In this document: piece after piece, positions 46,881 to 58,018 of the stretch
Layout of the letters: each line of letters starts with the position of its first letter
Numbering within the stretch: position 1 is the stretch's first letter
Assembly (NCBI GenBank): GCA_016648135.1
Contig: JADDOH010000469.1
Span: forward strand, 124,001 to 188,000
Source of the DNA: Agrypnia vestita
Taxonomy: Eukaryota; Arthropoda; Insecta; Trichoptera; Phryganeidae
Direction of reading: 5' to 3'
DNA: 64,000 nt
The notes under the pieces: model-generated
Databases searched by the model: none
What the model saw: only the letters and a program-made list of their open reading frames with translations
Told to the model about the DNA's origin: nothing
Made by a program: the position numbers and the translations under genes

Positions 46881-46979
46881 CTTACACGCTAACACAAACT
46901 TACAAAATCGCGATAATTTTATTTGTTGTGAAAGTTAATTTTTTTTTTGCTTATATTTTGTAAAAATTTAGACTGCGTG

Positions 46980-47310
46980 AAAGTAATTTTATCGAATATT
47001 TAAAATTTATTCGCTTTGATACAAGTCAAATTAAATTAATATATTTTTTGTGGGTTTTTTGTCATTTTATTTTACTTGTATTATAGAGAATGAATCTTAA
47101 GTATCCCTTATAAGTGAATGTAATGATAGTCCAACGTCTTACAGAAAATAAGCCAGAATTATTGAAAAATGAAAAAACAAACTTTGATGTCGCTTATCTC
47201 CGACTGTCGACGTTTCACGCAACGTGAAAAGAATATTTTCTATTCTTAATTGAATGAAGAAGACTCTTGCGAACTTTTTGCTACTAGCTACGAGATACCC
47301 TGTATAATAT
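46980..47310. mobile_element. TACAGGGTG-family MITE, right half
   Basis: Ends GCTACTAGCTACGAGATACC CTGTA at 47306. Contains TTGATACAAGTCAAATTAAA and CTTATCTCCGACTGTCGACG, the family arm words. Confidence 0.55.
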
Positions 47311-47589
47311 TACCTATGTGCGTTCGATTTTTGAGTAGATCAAGAGCCACAGGGCAAATGATACATTCACATGATTTCCGATAAGGATTCAATTGGTCGA
47401 GTGTGAGTATTACTATAGTATATAAGGACATTATGTATGTGTCTGTAAGTGTTTTTAGTGGATGGGTCGTAATCTATTAGTACCCGATGTGCAATGCAGC
47501 GGAGTGTTAATTTGTTTGAGAAACTGAAAACAATTTTCCACATATTTGTACATTAGCCTTATCTACCCGCTACACTATAAAAGCTATTT

Positions 47590-47790
47590 ACTAATAATAA
47601 ATATTCCAATTATAATAATTTCGCTGTCTGTCTGCCTGTCCCGTCGTGTAACGTCCGTAACTTCTTTACAGAAAATATTTTTTTCGAAATTTTTTTTTCA
47701 ATTTTTTTTTTCAAAATATTTTTTTCCTTAGGAACCGACAGGTAAAAGTACCGTCATTTTTGACGAGTTACAGATAGTTCTTAAATAAAT
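47590..47790. repeat. dispersed GTCTGTCTG repeat, copy 3
   Basis: ATAATTTCGCTGTCTGTCTG followed by CGTGTAACGTCCGTAACTTC; related to 4815 and 36511. Confidence 0.6.
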
Positions 47791-47856
47791 ATAATATATT
47801 ATGTTTCGCTAAACCATTTTTCTCTGTATACAGATCCTAAATACTATTATCTATCA

Positions 47857-48447
47857 TACAGGGTGTCTCATAGCTAGTAGCAAAAACTTTACAGGTTAAT
47901 TCCTGCGTTATTGCCAATAATTAAGGATATATGCGACATCTAAGTTTCTTCTTCGCTTCATACAACTCAAATAAAATGTCAAAAATATTTAAAACCAACT
48001 TTATTAACCTATTAGAAAGACATACAGAAAAATCTAATCTACGAAAATTATTTGGCTACTACCGCGATTTCTAATTGATTAATTAATTTGGTTTTAAACA
48101 TTTCAAAGAACTTTGTTCTGAGAAATTACAACTTCAAAAATATGAATGTGTTCTTGAATTTAATATCAAAAATCTTGTTCGAAAATTCAATTTTAAATTT
48201 TTGCCAGGTTTTTATTATTTTATTTGATTTATTAATTATTAAAGCGAATAGATTTTTCAAAATCGATTTGAGTTACCGTAATGAATTTTGCAAAAATAAG
48301 TCAAAAACATTGAAAAAATGCCAACTTTGATATTGCATATATATAACTATTGATATTAAGTCACGATTGCTTGAACACTTTCAACACATAATTTAATCAT
48401 GAATCTACCTGCAGAGTATTGTGGACTCGCTCTGTAGCACCCTGTAT
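47857..48447. mobile_element. TACAGGGTG-family MITE with both ends
   Basis: Left end TACAGGGTGTCTCATAGCTA; right end CTCTGTAGCACCCTGTA. About 590 bases, flanked by T/A as expected for TA insertion. The interior holds ATTCGAATAAAG-like inverted words but no transposase. Confidence 0.65.
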
Positions 48448-48645
48448 CGTGTTTTGTATTTTCTGTCTTCCACGATTTTTCTGAACATGTATTATCATTA
48501 AAAATATATATTTTAAATGTATTACATGTTTTTTGAAAAAGCTATTATGCACCATAAGCCGACTGAACCCTTACGTGAAAACATGTCTACTGTAGCGAAA
48601 TTATTTACACTAGTACATCTGCACTATTTACTAAAATTGCTATAA
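48448..48645 (-). other. 3' flank of the secreted-protein gene
   Basis: Presumed 3' UTR. No canonical AATAAA was seen on the minus strand; AATACA-type variants occur near 48520 and 48490. The MITE at 47857-48447 abuts it. Confidence 0.3.
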
Positions 48646-51600
48646 CTATAACCTATCACTATAAAGGAATCCTTGGTAAGGCGATGGAAAGGTCCAAGGA
48701 CTTCCGTCTCTTCGATTAGAGTTGGCAGATGATATAGGACCTTCATCCGTTGTTGCTGCTGAATGTCGTCCAATTGGTTCTTCGACTATCTCTGGATGAT
48801 TTGGGTCCCCATTTCCCCTCACGACGTACACGTATTTTTTCTGCGACGACGATTGGTATCGATCGGGGTAGTAATCGCCGCCCTGATTGTAATGTGGGAC
48901 CTGCTTCCGGTAAATATCCGGCCTGTAAACGGGCGCCAATTTATCGGAATCGAATTTCAAGTTTCCGGTTCCCGTCCTGTCCGGAAAAATCATTTTCGTG
49001 TGGTCATAAAAGGGCAGAGGCTTGGGGAAATACAAATCAAGGTTTTCGTTCTGATCGGATGTGGGGAAGAAGAGAGCCTTCGGTCGTCGGTTCACGTTTT
49101 CGTCGTTTGCGGAGCTCGACGGAAATTTAAGACTTGTTTTGGTGTAAAGGTCGTCTGGAATAGCGTTTGCGCCAAATTGAATCGAATATCTGTCGCTTTC
49201 GGGAAATTTCCATGCGACATCTTGCTGTCCATTATTCGAGGGTTCTGAGATCTTAAGATCGTGATAACTTTGTGAAATGTATAGATCGTTTGAGAAAGGC
49301 GAACTGACGCCTCGAATTCTGTCGGTATCTCTATTATAATCATGATATAATGATGTTAATGGTTTGGTCAAAATTCTTGCCTCGATGTCTTCACCATTAA
49401 TTTTCATTACTTCTGAATCGTTTACGCTTCCTCTGTATTGACTATCAAACCTATAAGGATAGCGCTGACTTCCCAAATCTCCTCTATTTGGATAACTCCC
49501 AGGTCTCTGATTGTATAGTCCGTTTTGGTTATACGGGTACGGCCGTTGGGTGTTCTGTCCAAATTGTCCAGGATTGACTTGCGCTAAGGATTGTCCAAAC
49601 AGCTGAGTGAGCTGGCTTAGACCAAAAGGTAATCCTTGTTGTTGTTGGGTGCCTGGTGAGGAACCCTGTTGATTGTAATTGTTATTAATGCCGTCAGACG
49701 CAGCGGGTTGATCCTGCAGATTGTTGATGCCATTGAAGAAGCGAAAGAAGCCCCCGTTGTGGTTGTTGAGGTACTCCACGAGCCTGTCAGGATCCCTGGG
49801 GCACTCGGGGTAGGCGTAGCGACATGAAGACGGTCTTCCTTGCGAAGTGACGCCGAGGAGAGCAGCACGCCCGAACACCAAGAGTGGAGAAACACTCCCC
49901 GTCAGAGCTGATAAAAGTCTGAAACACGTCATAAAAGAAAATTAAATACTTATCTACAAATGAATATTTGATTAAACGTTCTTTTTGATCACTGATTAAT
50001 AATTCCCACATATACAAGATAATTGAACAATTTACACGTGATTGTAAAGTTTGGCCTAATTTATTGTTATATAATTATAAATTAAATTATATCTGGGATA
50101 CAAAGGCAAACGCAGTAATATAAAAAAAAATGTAAAATGGTCTCAAAGAGGCTGGGATACAATTCCTGTGGATTAATTTTCGTGTGGTTATTAGAAATCA
50201 ATGATTTATTCAAATAAACTACAATCGAAAACTGCATTTCCTATTTAGGCCTTATTTATTTGATAATGTTTTCGAAAATTAGGTTCAACGAATTAAATTC
50301 TGTAAACTAAGCGGGGTGGCCATTTAAAATAAATTTTATATAAAAAATCGTTCGTCTTTAAATATAAATAAATATCGTATCTTAAATTGTTTTTGTTTTA
50401 TTTTATTTTAAAATCGTTTTATTTTATTTTAAAATCGTATTGTTCTTATTGAAAAACCCTTTGTTATTTCAATTGTATAATATCTCATATAATTTTCGAT
50501 TATCCTACTTTCATCCCTCCTTCAAATATTACATTACATTTCGGTTGCGAGCTAATTTTTATCATACCTGTGTTATAGTATATTGCATTTTTTTTAAATG
50601 TATGTGAATTCAAATTATTTCTCGTTATTTAGCACACGTTGGATATTATTTTGTTTATGGAACTATTAATATATTTTAGCAACTATGATATCATGTTATA
50701 CTAATAGAACTTACATAATTGCAGCTAAAAACAGGTTTTATAATATTTCCATTTCTATTTTATATAAATAGCAAACTAGTAATAATTAAATCAATACAAT
50801 TTAATATAATATTTTTTAGTTATAAGTAATACTCTTACTATTTAATAACAAAGAACATTAAAAAATGTTTTTTTTTTAAACTTTTTTCGTCATCACGTAT
50901 TTGGATCTAACTTCACATGGGTTGCGTCACGAGAGATAAGTCTCGTAGAAATATAATGGAGTTGAAACTTCTGGAGATTAGATTCATACATTGTTTGGTG
51001 ACGATTCTAAATCTCCAAGAAAATTTTAATATAAATAATAAGAATGTACTTCGTTTTCATCACTAATTTGTTAATATCAACATGTTTCGGGGCCAATAGT
51101 GCCTTCATCAAGATACATCGTATACTAAAAATTAAAAATCAAAATTCGATATAAAGACGATAACAAAATAAAAATAAAAATATATGGGAGATGAACAGAT
51201 AATTAAGTACTAATACGAAAACATTTTTCAACGAGAACTTTTTGTAAAAAGAACTTGGTTATTAATAATATTCAGTATACCATAAATACTTGTATTTATT
51301 TCCAAAATTTCTTATTTATCCAACAGTAGTCCTATGTAATTTGTTAACCCTTATTAATATCAAAAGAACTATCAATTTCCTAAATTATCCATTCCATAAA
51401 TGTTCCTTAACTCTAATATCAAAACATTTAATCCCCAATCTTTTTAAATATCATCCTTATCTTTATTGTCGCAAAAATATTTGAAAAAATTGTAAAAAAA
51501 GCAAATTATGCAATACATTGAAATTAATAAAATACTGAGTCATAATCAGATGCTGAGGCATAACCATTGCCAAACTAACTTCATCAATATATAATGCTTT

Positions 51601-54600
51601 AGATAAGAAAAATAAATGCCTAGGTATTTTCATTGACATGCGTAAGGCCTTTGATAATATTTTGCGCTCAAAATTAATTGATAAGCTGAATGACATTGGA
51701 TGTTGGCTGCAAACCTCTCATATTATTTATTATATAATTTTTAAATTATTTATTAGAACATTGCCTCGAAACATGTCGATATTTTCAACAAATTAGTGGT
51801 GAAAACTAAGTATAATCTTATTAATCATATTTAATAATGTTACCACAAATTCATTCGGTTTTATTGAAAGGAAAAAAAACCTAAATACATCTTATTGTCG
51901 TTAAAAATACATTTATGCTTACGTGAAAAGTGACTCCGTGCTTATAAATGATGGAAGGTATGAATTTTGCCGGTAGCTTGGATTCCCACCTGCAGCAACC
52001 TCGCACAGGAGTCTCGGGACGCATTGCTGGTCATCATGTTTGGCTATGGAGTTCAGAGCATTCATCAAATTTCCAAAAGGACCTTGATCTGCAAACGGGT
52101 TGATTCCAGGACCTTGCGGGTAGTTTCCCTGGAGGTAAGGGTTTTGGGGATAAGGAGGATATGGATATTGAGGATAGTTTTGAGGATAAACAGGATTTAA
52201 ACCACCTTCAATATAGCCTCCTGGAATATTTTGAGGATAATTCCCCTGATTCGGGGGATAATTTTGAAGGTATGGATCTAGTGGGTCTTGTGAAATAGGA
52301 ATAGGTCGTCGATATTTATTTGGTCGCTTTTTTGGTCTTCTCTTCCTGAGTGGTCTATAAAAAGGTCCTTGATCGAGGTTTTCTTGTCCTTGTTGATAGT
52401 ACTGCCCGCTTTGCGTATACTGGGGTCTGTTAAAGTCGATGTTGCTACCCTGGTTGTTTGGGCCAGGATTATAGTATTGATTTAAATTGGGATCAACATT
52501 TTGATTAAAATTCTGGTCATCTACATAATTAGGATCATTCTGGTGTGAATTCTGGTTTGAATTCAGGTTAGAATTCTCATCATTCTCGTACAATGAATCA
52601 TCGTAATCGTTACTTGGAAATCTAAGTCGTGGTATTACTTCCTGACTGGCTAATCTTGAAAGATATCTGTAAAAAGGTAAGTTGCTGGGTACATATTTTT
52701 GTTCAATATACAGGTGTTTGAGATCATGTCAAAATACAATAAAATTTGTCTTTTTTGGTACTATCAAAAAAATTAAACATAAAAAAATGGTTACGCTTTT
52801 GAGCTTTTGAGTATTGGAGCCTCTTCATAACAAACATTTAAGATTCTTAAATTTGAAGCAATGAAATTGTGATTGGATATTTTAAATTTTCAAATAGGAT
52901 GAATTTTATATTTCTGTGGGCGAGTGAGTTAAAAAATTCAGGATTTCAGGAGGGTCAAAACAAAATTTGTGAATTTCGTTTGTTTGTGAAAAATGTCTTA
53001 AAGCCTTTCTTATTTTTATCAAATTTTTGCACCAATAGTTTTGTTTTTTACACAAGAACGTTGAACCAAGTTGACTAATGTCGTTGTTTCTTGCCAAATT
53101 TTTCAAATAATTTATCATTGCATTCGTTCATTTTCAAAAACTTAAAAACAGTCGCATTTTACTTTATTTTCTGACTCATCTAATTTTTCCTCGCTAGATA
53201 TGTATCTAAAGAACAACTTTGCATACTTAACTAAAAACTCGATTTTATTGACTCATTCGGTTGTAGCTTCGCCCACAGATTTAACAACATTTAAATATAT
53301 TTTATCTCAAAAACTCAAATTTATTTTATCGTAAACCCGTTTCATAATTTTTATATTGCTCTAAAAGTAGAACTAGTATTATGAAATCGATTCTTTTTAA
53401 AAAATACAACACCTAATTGGTGATTAAATACAATGTTCATTGTTCATTCTTGTATAATGTTTATTTTATTGTGTGTGGGATGAAAACTTTTACAGTTTTT
53501 TTTATATAATTGTATTTTTATATGCATAAGAAGGACTGCGGACATCTCTAGAATAACCCCTTTAAATATATGGAAAGTCTCAACTCGGAACATATATAAA
53601 ACATAAAGAAAATTGATAATGTGTGGATGTTCTTACGATGGAATTGGTGAACGTTGCATGATCACATAAGCTAGCCAAAAACACAAAGCCCTGGGCCACC
53701 GTATAAAAGACTCCCATACACGTTTTTCATATGAATTTTAAATTTCTTCATCTCTGTGAGACTTCTATAACTTATCTTTAATATTTAAATTAACAGATTA
53801 AGACAATCCCTGACAAATTTATTAATGCGCACACTGACGTAACAAATACTGATGACGCTGGTTACCACTTTAGAGCTAAGGGTGCATTTCTCAAGGGCGC
53901 AATGGGACGTTGGGAAACAGCCCTCAAACTTTCACCATAACTTCGCAAGATATCGCAGCCTCTCCGCGATGTTTGCAAAACTAAGAGTATTAAAAAATAT
54001 AGTCTCTTTATAACTGAATATGTACATTAGTTCTTGCGGTACTCAGGGTCACTCTTATAAACTGCTTCGTTTAATTCAAAGTTGGTGTGGCATGGTGGTA
54101 TTCACCTCATAATCGGACGCACCCTTTCTTTATAGTATAAAACTCTCGTGCAAAAAGCGGTATTATCGTGATAATTTTACATCAAAAGTTATTCTATCAA
54201 ATTGTGCTATAGAAAGCTAAAATTTGGAAATATAAAATATTAGCGAAAATATCATTTATAAAATCTCAAGTATATGTAAATATAAAACATCAAATAAAAA
54301 AATAGCGAAAATATCAAATATTAAGTTGTGAAATGAAAATCAGTGAAGTGAAGTCATGGCTTTTTTTTAGCGAAATTTTAAATAAATTAAATATTAATAA
54401 TTATTATTAAGGAAATTTAAAATGAATTCAATTTAAATAAATAAAAATATTAGAGAAATTTAAAATAAATTATTTTAATAAATTATTATTAAGTTCTGCG
54501 GGTTAACTATTTTTAGTGTGACAGCTGTTTCGGCTTGCAAGGCCATTATCAAACTGTTTGACTCAAGTCAACAAATTAAACACAAAACCATAAATAAATA

Positions 54601-55568
54601 ATGAAGTCATGGCAATTTTTTCCTTCCAAAGGAATTGGTCGTTTTGTTATTTTCAGTTTGTTAATGGTTAAATTAGGTATGAACAATTTTAACCGCAATC
54701 CAAAAATTAAAACTGTTTTTAGCATTTTTTAATGTTATTTGTAAAATGTAATCCAACTTCTTTTGTTCCCAAAACAGACCACTAAAATATATAAACATGA
54801 ACCATCGTTTATATCTTAATATACGGTCTGGTTCTGATACGTTTGATTAATAAAATACTTAGGAGCTTGTAAATTTTGAAACAATTATAAAAAAGTCAAA
54901 TTAAATACACTTAAAAGTATAATGTCTTAGTAAATAAGTCACACTTTATCACCAAAAGACTTTTTACTTGAAAAAAACGCGGTTTGGAACGTAATATAAA
55001 AATAAAAACGACGCTTTTAGAAAATTGTTTACTGGAGGATTTCATTATTCAAGGATAAATACTTTAACTGCGTTATGAATATGTTCTTAGGTTTTCATGG
55101 CCACTCAGAATCTTCTGGTTTGGGTCTTCTGGGCTGGGATGATGGACCCTGCAATGGGATCCGAAACGTCGGCCAGAAAGGTCGTAATAACACGGATTAC
55201 CCCAGAAGACCCAAACCAGAAGATGCAGTAAAATTTACACGAGGGGGGAAATACATCCGCTGTGATCCAATCCCTCGCGAAAAAAAGGAGTTTAGTTCAT
55301 CTCTGTACAATTTTATACTCTGTGGTTCCTTAATGTATGAATTTTGAATTTTGTTTTACAAAAACTTGATTCTTTTTTTATTTTATAGAATTATGCACTA
55401 AAAAGTCTCTAAAATATGATCAACTTACTGTATTAAGTCGTTCGCAGTATAAATACTCTTCTTGGTAGCATTATTTTTCAATTCGAACTGTTTTGACTCA
55501 CTTACTTCGGCGTATATTTGATAACAACAACAAAACAACACCAGAACCGTACACAAATTGGAAACCAT
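48646..55568 (-). CDS. secreted Asn/Gln/Pro/Tyr-rich protein with four-cysteine core (718 aa, three exons)
   Basis: Exons: 55568-55429, 52666-51923 and 49918-48646 (140+744+1273 = 2157 nt, stop included). Donors GTAAGT and GTAAGC, acceptors CTTTTTACAG and GTGTTTCAG; phases fit at both junctions. The start ATG has a CAAAATGG context. Residues 1-20 (MVSNLCTVLVLFCCCYQIYA) are a signal peptide. Residues 72-150 are Asn/Gln/Asp-rich, 151-168 a basic cluster, 172-240 Pro/Tyr/Asn/Gln-rich. A conserved-looking core follows: CVPRLLCEVAAGG (262-274), a hydrophobic stretch SALTGSVSPLLVFGRAALLG near 298-317, then CRYAYPEC (327-334) and YLNNHNGGFFRFFN (344-357). The tail is polar and contains YVYVVRGNGDPNHPEIV. 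The core reminds me of an uncharacterised insect secreted family; composition suggests an extracellular matrix, cuticle or silk-like role, which is inference. Introns contain Penelope-like and LINE pieces. Confidence 0.88.
51040..51440 (-). pseudogene. Penelope-like remnant with hammerhead-like stem-loop
   Basis: Minus strand near 51420-51390 reads FDIRVKEHLWNG, close to FDIRIKQHLIGN at 10505-10803. At 51112-51084 lies CTTGATGA, AGGCACTATTGGCC, CCGAAACATG. The following GTTGATATTAACAAATTAG is repeated, in the other orientation, at 51775-51800. Located in intron 2 of the secreted-protein gene. Confidence 0.5.
51490..51712 (+). pseudogene. non-LTR reverse-transcriptase fragment (motif A)
   Basis: The plus frame reads HCQTNFINIYNALDKKNKC then LGIFIDMRKAFDNI and LRSKLIDKLNDIG. 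'F-x-D-x-x-KAFD' carries the first catalytic aspartate of Jockey/CR1-type RTs. The conserved YxDD block is missing. It lies antisense within intron 2. Confidence 0.7.
51762..51835 (+). repeat. Penelope-type tail fragment
   Basis: GCCTCGAAACATGTCGATAT with CAAATTAGTGGTGAAAAC matches the minus-strand sequence at 51090-51040, starting at the second half of the hammerhead-like stem. Confidence 0.5.
52667..54523. other. intron 1 of the secreted-protein gene, lower part
   Basis: No exon-like frame. A GC-richer patch at 53860-53970 was not assigned. Confidence 0.4.
54524..54556 (-). repeat. hammerhead-like stem-loop
   Basis: Minus strand: TTTGATAA, GGCCTTGCAAGCC hairpin, GAAACAGCTG. The core is degenerate; the GAAAC part is intact. 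Confidence 0.4.
55110..55224. repeat. perfect 24-bp inverted repeat with hammerhead-like loop
   Basis: Arm 55110-55133 (starting ATCTTCTGGTTTGGGTCTTC) is exactly complementary to 55201-55224. The 67-base loop contains GATGATGGACCC, a short hairpin and GGATCCGAAACGTC. It lies in intron 1 of the secreted-protein gene, about 200 bases from its exon 1. Confidence 0.8.
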
Positions 55569-55613
55569 TTTGACTGGTCCAACTATTTATTATTATTATC
55601 AACAACTAATGTT

Positions 55614-55621
55614 TTTATATA
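55614..55621 (-). promoter_or_regulatory. TATA box of the secreted-protein gene
   Basis: Minus-strand TATATAAA about 46-53 bases upstream of the start ATG at 55568, leaving room for a transcription start near 55590 and a short 5' UTR. Confidence 0.5.
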
Positions 55622-56274
55622 ATAATAAATTATCACTATGGGTTTAAGGAGATGTTCTTATTGGCCAATGCGACCGGTGGACCGTTCACTTTAAATGTTG
55701 GCACGTTTGTGTATGGTGAACACGACGAGCCCCCACGTGATGGTGCCGGCACAATTGAGGTTAAGTCAGTGTCGCGAAGAGAGTTGGGAGAAAGTGAAGG
55801 TTGCGCGGTTCGAACGTCCGCTAGAAAAGTTGTTCATTGACAGATCAACCGAAACAAACCATATAAGCATCCCACTGAAACGTCACTTAAGTAAAAAGTA
55901 ATTAGCAATGTTAAGCATCGAGAAATTTTGTTTTACAAAATATTTTGAGTTTGTCCAAATTTTTAAGAACATAGTAATGAATTTTGACCCCAGGGACATC
56001 ATTAAAGATGTGAGATTAATGATGAGAGATTAAACCTATCATAGATGTGTCATAGAGACGAAGTTATATTTTTTTGGGAAAGCAGGTATGGAAGTCTTTG
56101 GGTTACCATAGGGCTTACGAAAAAAAAATTTCAATCAAAAATAGTTAACGCAATAGTGACATCTGTTGTTAATTAAGGGGATTGAAAAAGCTTTGGATGC
56201 TAGTCATGCTAAGGATAATTAGAATATACATATGAAACAGGTTGTAAAATTTGGGTTTAGTGTGGAACACTTAG
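55622..56274. other. upstream flank of the secreted-protein gene
   Basis: 55650-55860 is GC-richer with two overlapping open frames (62 and 68 codons) lacking any motif. It may contain regulatory DNA. No gene was assigned. Confidence 0.35.
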
Positions 56275-56282
56275 GTGTTTAA

Positions 56283-56506
56283 CAGGCGCGTGCAGTGGGA
56301 ACATTAAAGACTTTTTTGTAAATATATTTTGAAAAAAAAAACGGAAATCAAATATTTATGCTACAGATTTTTATAATATATCAAAATATGAATGCTATGA
56401 TAACAATTATGATGGAAATATTACGAAATATATGTTGTATTCCGATTTTTTTTTCCAAATACGTTACGTAAAAGTCATGCTGCGATGTTCCCACTGCACG
56501 CCCCTG
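56283..56506. mobile_element. hAT-type MITE (224 bp)
   Basis: Termini CAGGCGCGTGCAGTGGGAAC and the inverse of CAGGGGCGTGCAGTGGGAAC. Perfect 8-bp target duplication GTGTTTAA at 56275-56282 and 56507-56514. There is no ORF. Eight-base duplications and CAG...CTG ends point to the hAT superfamily. Confidence 0.85.
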
Positions 56507-56795
56507 GTGTTTAAGTAGCAATCATAATTTTGAATTTGCGAATCATATTTTGGTTATGGATCATTATTTTCATATTAATAAGGGTATAAAATTTTGCATA
56601 CAAATTATACTGAATTGTAGTTTGATAAATTAGAAATTTAAAAAATAAGAATAAGTGTCAACAACAAGTTAAATTTTATACACAACCAGGTCTTTTTTGT
56701 AAATAAGTTATCTTTTAAATATGTTTTCATGTTAGTACTTAACTATTATTCTTTTACCTTTACTTGGCTTTTTAATTTCTTAGAATACATTGTAT

Positions 56796-56870
56796 CTTGA
56801 CGAAGGCCCTGACACATATTGATTATAGTTATTATTGATGATTGTCAGGGCCAAAAAACGGTGAAAACAA
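56796..56870 (+). repeat. hairpin with 10-bp stem, hammerhead-like context
   Basis: CTTGACGAA, then GGCCCTGACA (56805-56814) paired with TGTCAGGGCC (56843-56852), then AAAAAACGGTGAAAAC. The placement mirrors the CTGAYGA-stem-GAAAC motif elsewhere, with a long 28-base loop. Confidence 0.45.
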
Positions 56871-57070
56871 AGTACATTTTTATTAATTACATAAATAATG
56901 TAACGACAAAATCATTTTGCTCTTTAAGAAGGAATTATTTTCATGCTACTCACTATGAAAACTGTTTTAAATTTAAATTTATCACTTTGATTGGTTTTAA
57001 CAATTGAAGAACTTATGCATGATTTCATAGGCGTATGCAAATGCACGTTTTATAATTTGATTTTTTTTTC

Positions 57071-57285
57071 TGGCAATCGGCTATCGGGCAGTTGGCTTGT
57101 CGGGCAATCAGCTATCGGGCAGTTGGCTGTCGGGCAATCAGCTATTGGGCAGTTGGCTTGTCGGGCAATCAGCTATCGGGCAGTTGGCTGTCGGGCAATC
57201 AGCTATCGGGCAGTTGGCTGTCGGGCAATCAGCTATCGGGCAGTTGGCTGTCGGGCAATCAGCTATCGGGCAGTTGGCTGTCGGG
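57071..57285. repeat. minisatellite, seven 29-31-base units
   Basis: Unit TCGGGCAATCAGCTA plus TCGGGCAGTTGGCTG; the two 15-mers are themselves related, so this is a two-level repeat. Units start at about 57071, 57100, 57130, 57161, 57191, 57221 and 57251. No stops arise in any plus frame, which creates three overlapping repetitive open frames without sign of being genes. Confidence 0.95.
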
Positions 57286-57339
57286 TGGTCATCCGGCACT
57301 TCCTACAAATAATATCATTGCAGTCTGATCATGTCTAAC

Positions 57340-57780
57340 ATTAAAACAGGCATATGATCCTACATTATTTTGCCGAGAGGTTATTGACACATACATTTTT
57401 TGCGAGACAAATAGCAGAGTTTAAGCGTGGGCGACAGCTTTCTTTTTCCTTGTACGTCCAAGATGACGTGTGACGAAAGTGAGTTGCGAATATGCGCTGA
57501 CAAACATTACGTAGGCAGCTTGGATACTCCTAGGCTTGCATGGCGTCATCATTGCCGAGCGAATTCACGCCATAGTTAGCACCATACTCGTGATGCGCAT
57601 TTAAACGAATTGCCAATATTTTTTTGAATTCACAATTGATTACTGCAAACGTAATCAAAATACATAATTACATGTTTATTTAATTCATTGGTTCACAGCA
57701 ATTTGGAATTTGGTTGTGTCATTTGGTCACCTCATTATATAACTTACAAAAATATGAAAAAACTTATAAATTTCTTCGCA
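57340..57780. other. GC-moderate unassigned stretch
   Basis: No gene or repeat recognised between the minisatellite and the AT-rich region at 57780. Confidence 0.35.
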
Positions 57781-57814
57781 TGCTTACATTTAATCTGGGC
57801 AGAACTTTAATATC

Positions 57815-57900
57815 TTATCTTATATATATATATATATATATCTTATCGAGAGCACTTTAATATCTTATCTTATATATATATCTTATCAAGAGCACTTAGA
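57815..57900. repeat. short duplicated TA-rich block
   Basis: CTTTAATATCTTATCTTATA with a TATA run appears at 57805 and again at 57853; both are followed by TCTTATC(G/A)AGAGCACTT. Confidence 0.8.
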
Positions 57901-58018
57901 ATATTTTCATGTAGACAAATTGGAAATTAGAAGACTAATTGCTGAGTTAATTAATATACCTATAAAATATAACACATGGGAATATTGATGCAGAATTTTG
58001 TATCGAAAACAAAACATT

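Noticed and set aside
48750..49343. Open frames of 83-161 codons across exon 3 of the secreted-protein gene
   Set aside because: They overlap the real exon in other frames or on the opposite strand and have no motifs or splice sites.
57071..57285. CRISPR-like regular repeat
   Set aside because: Units follow each other directly with no unique spacers; it is a eukaryotic minisatellite.
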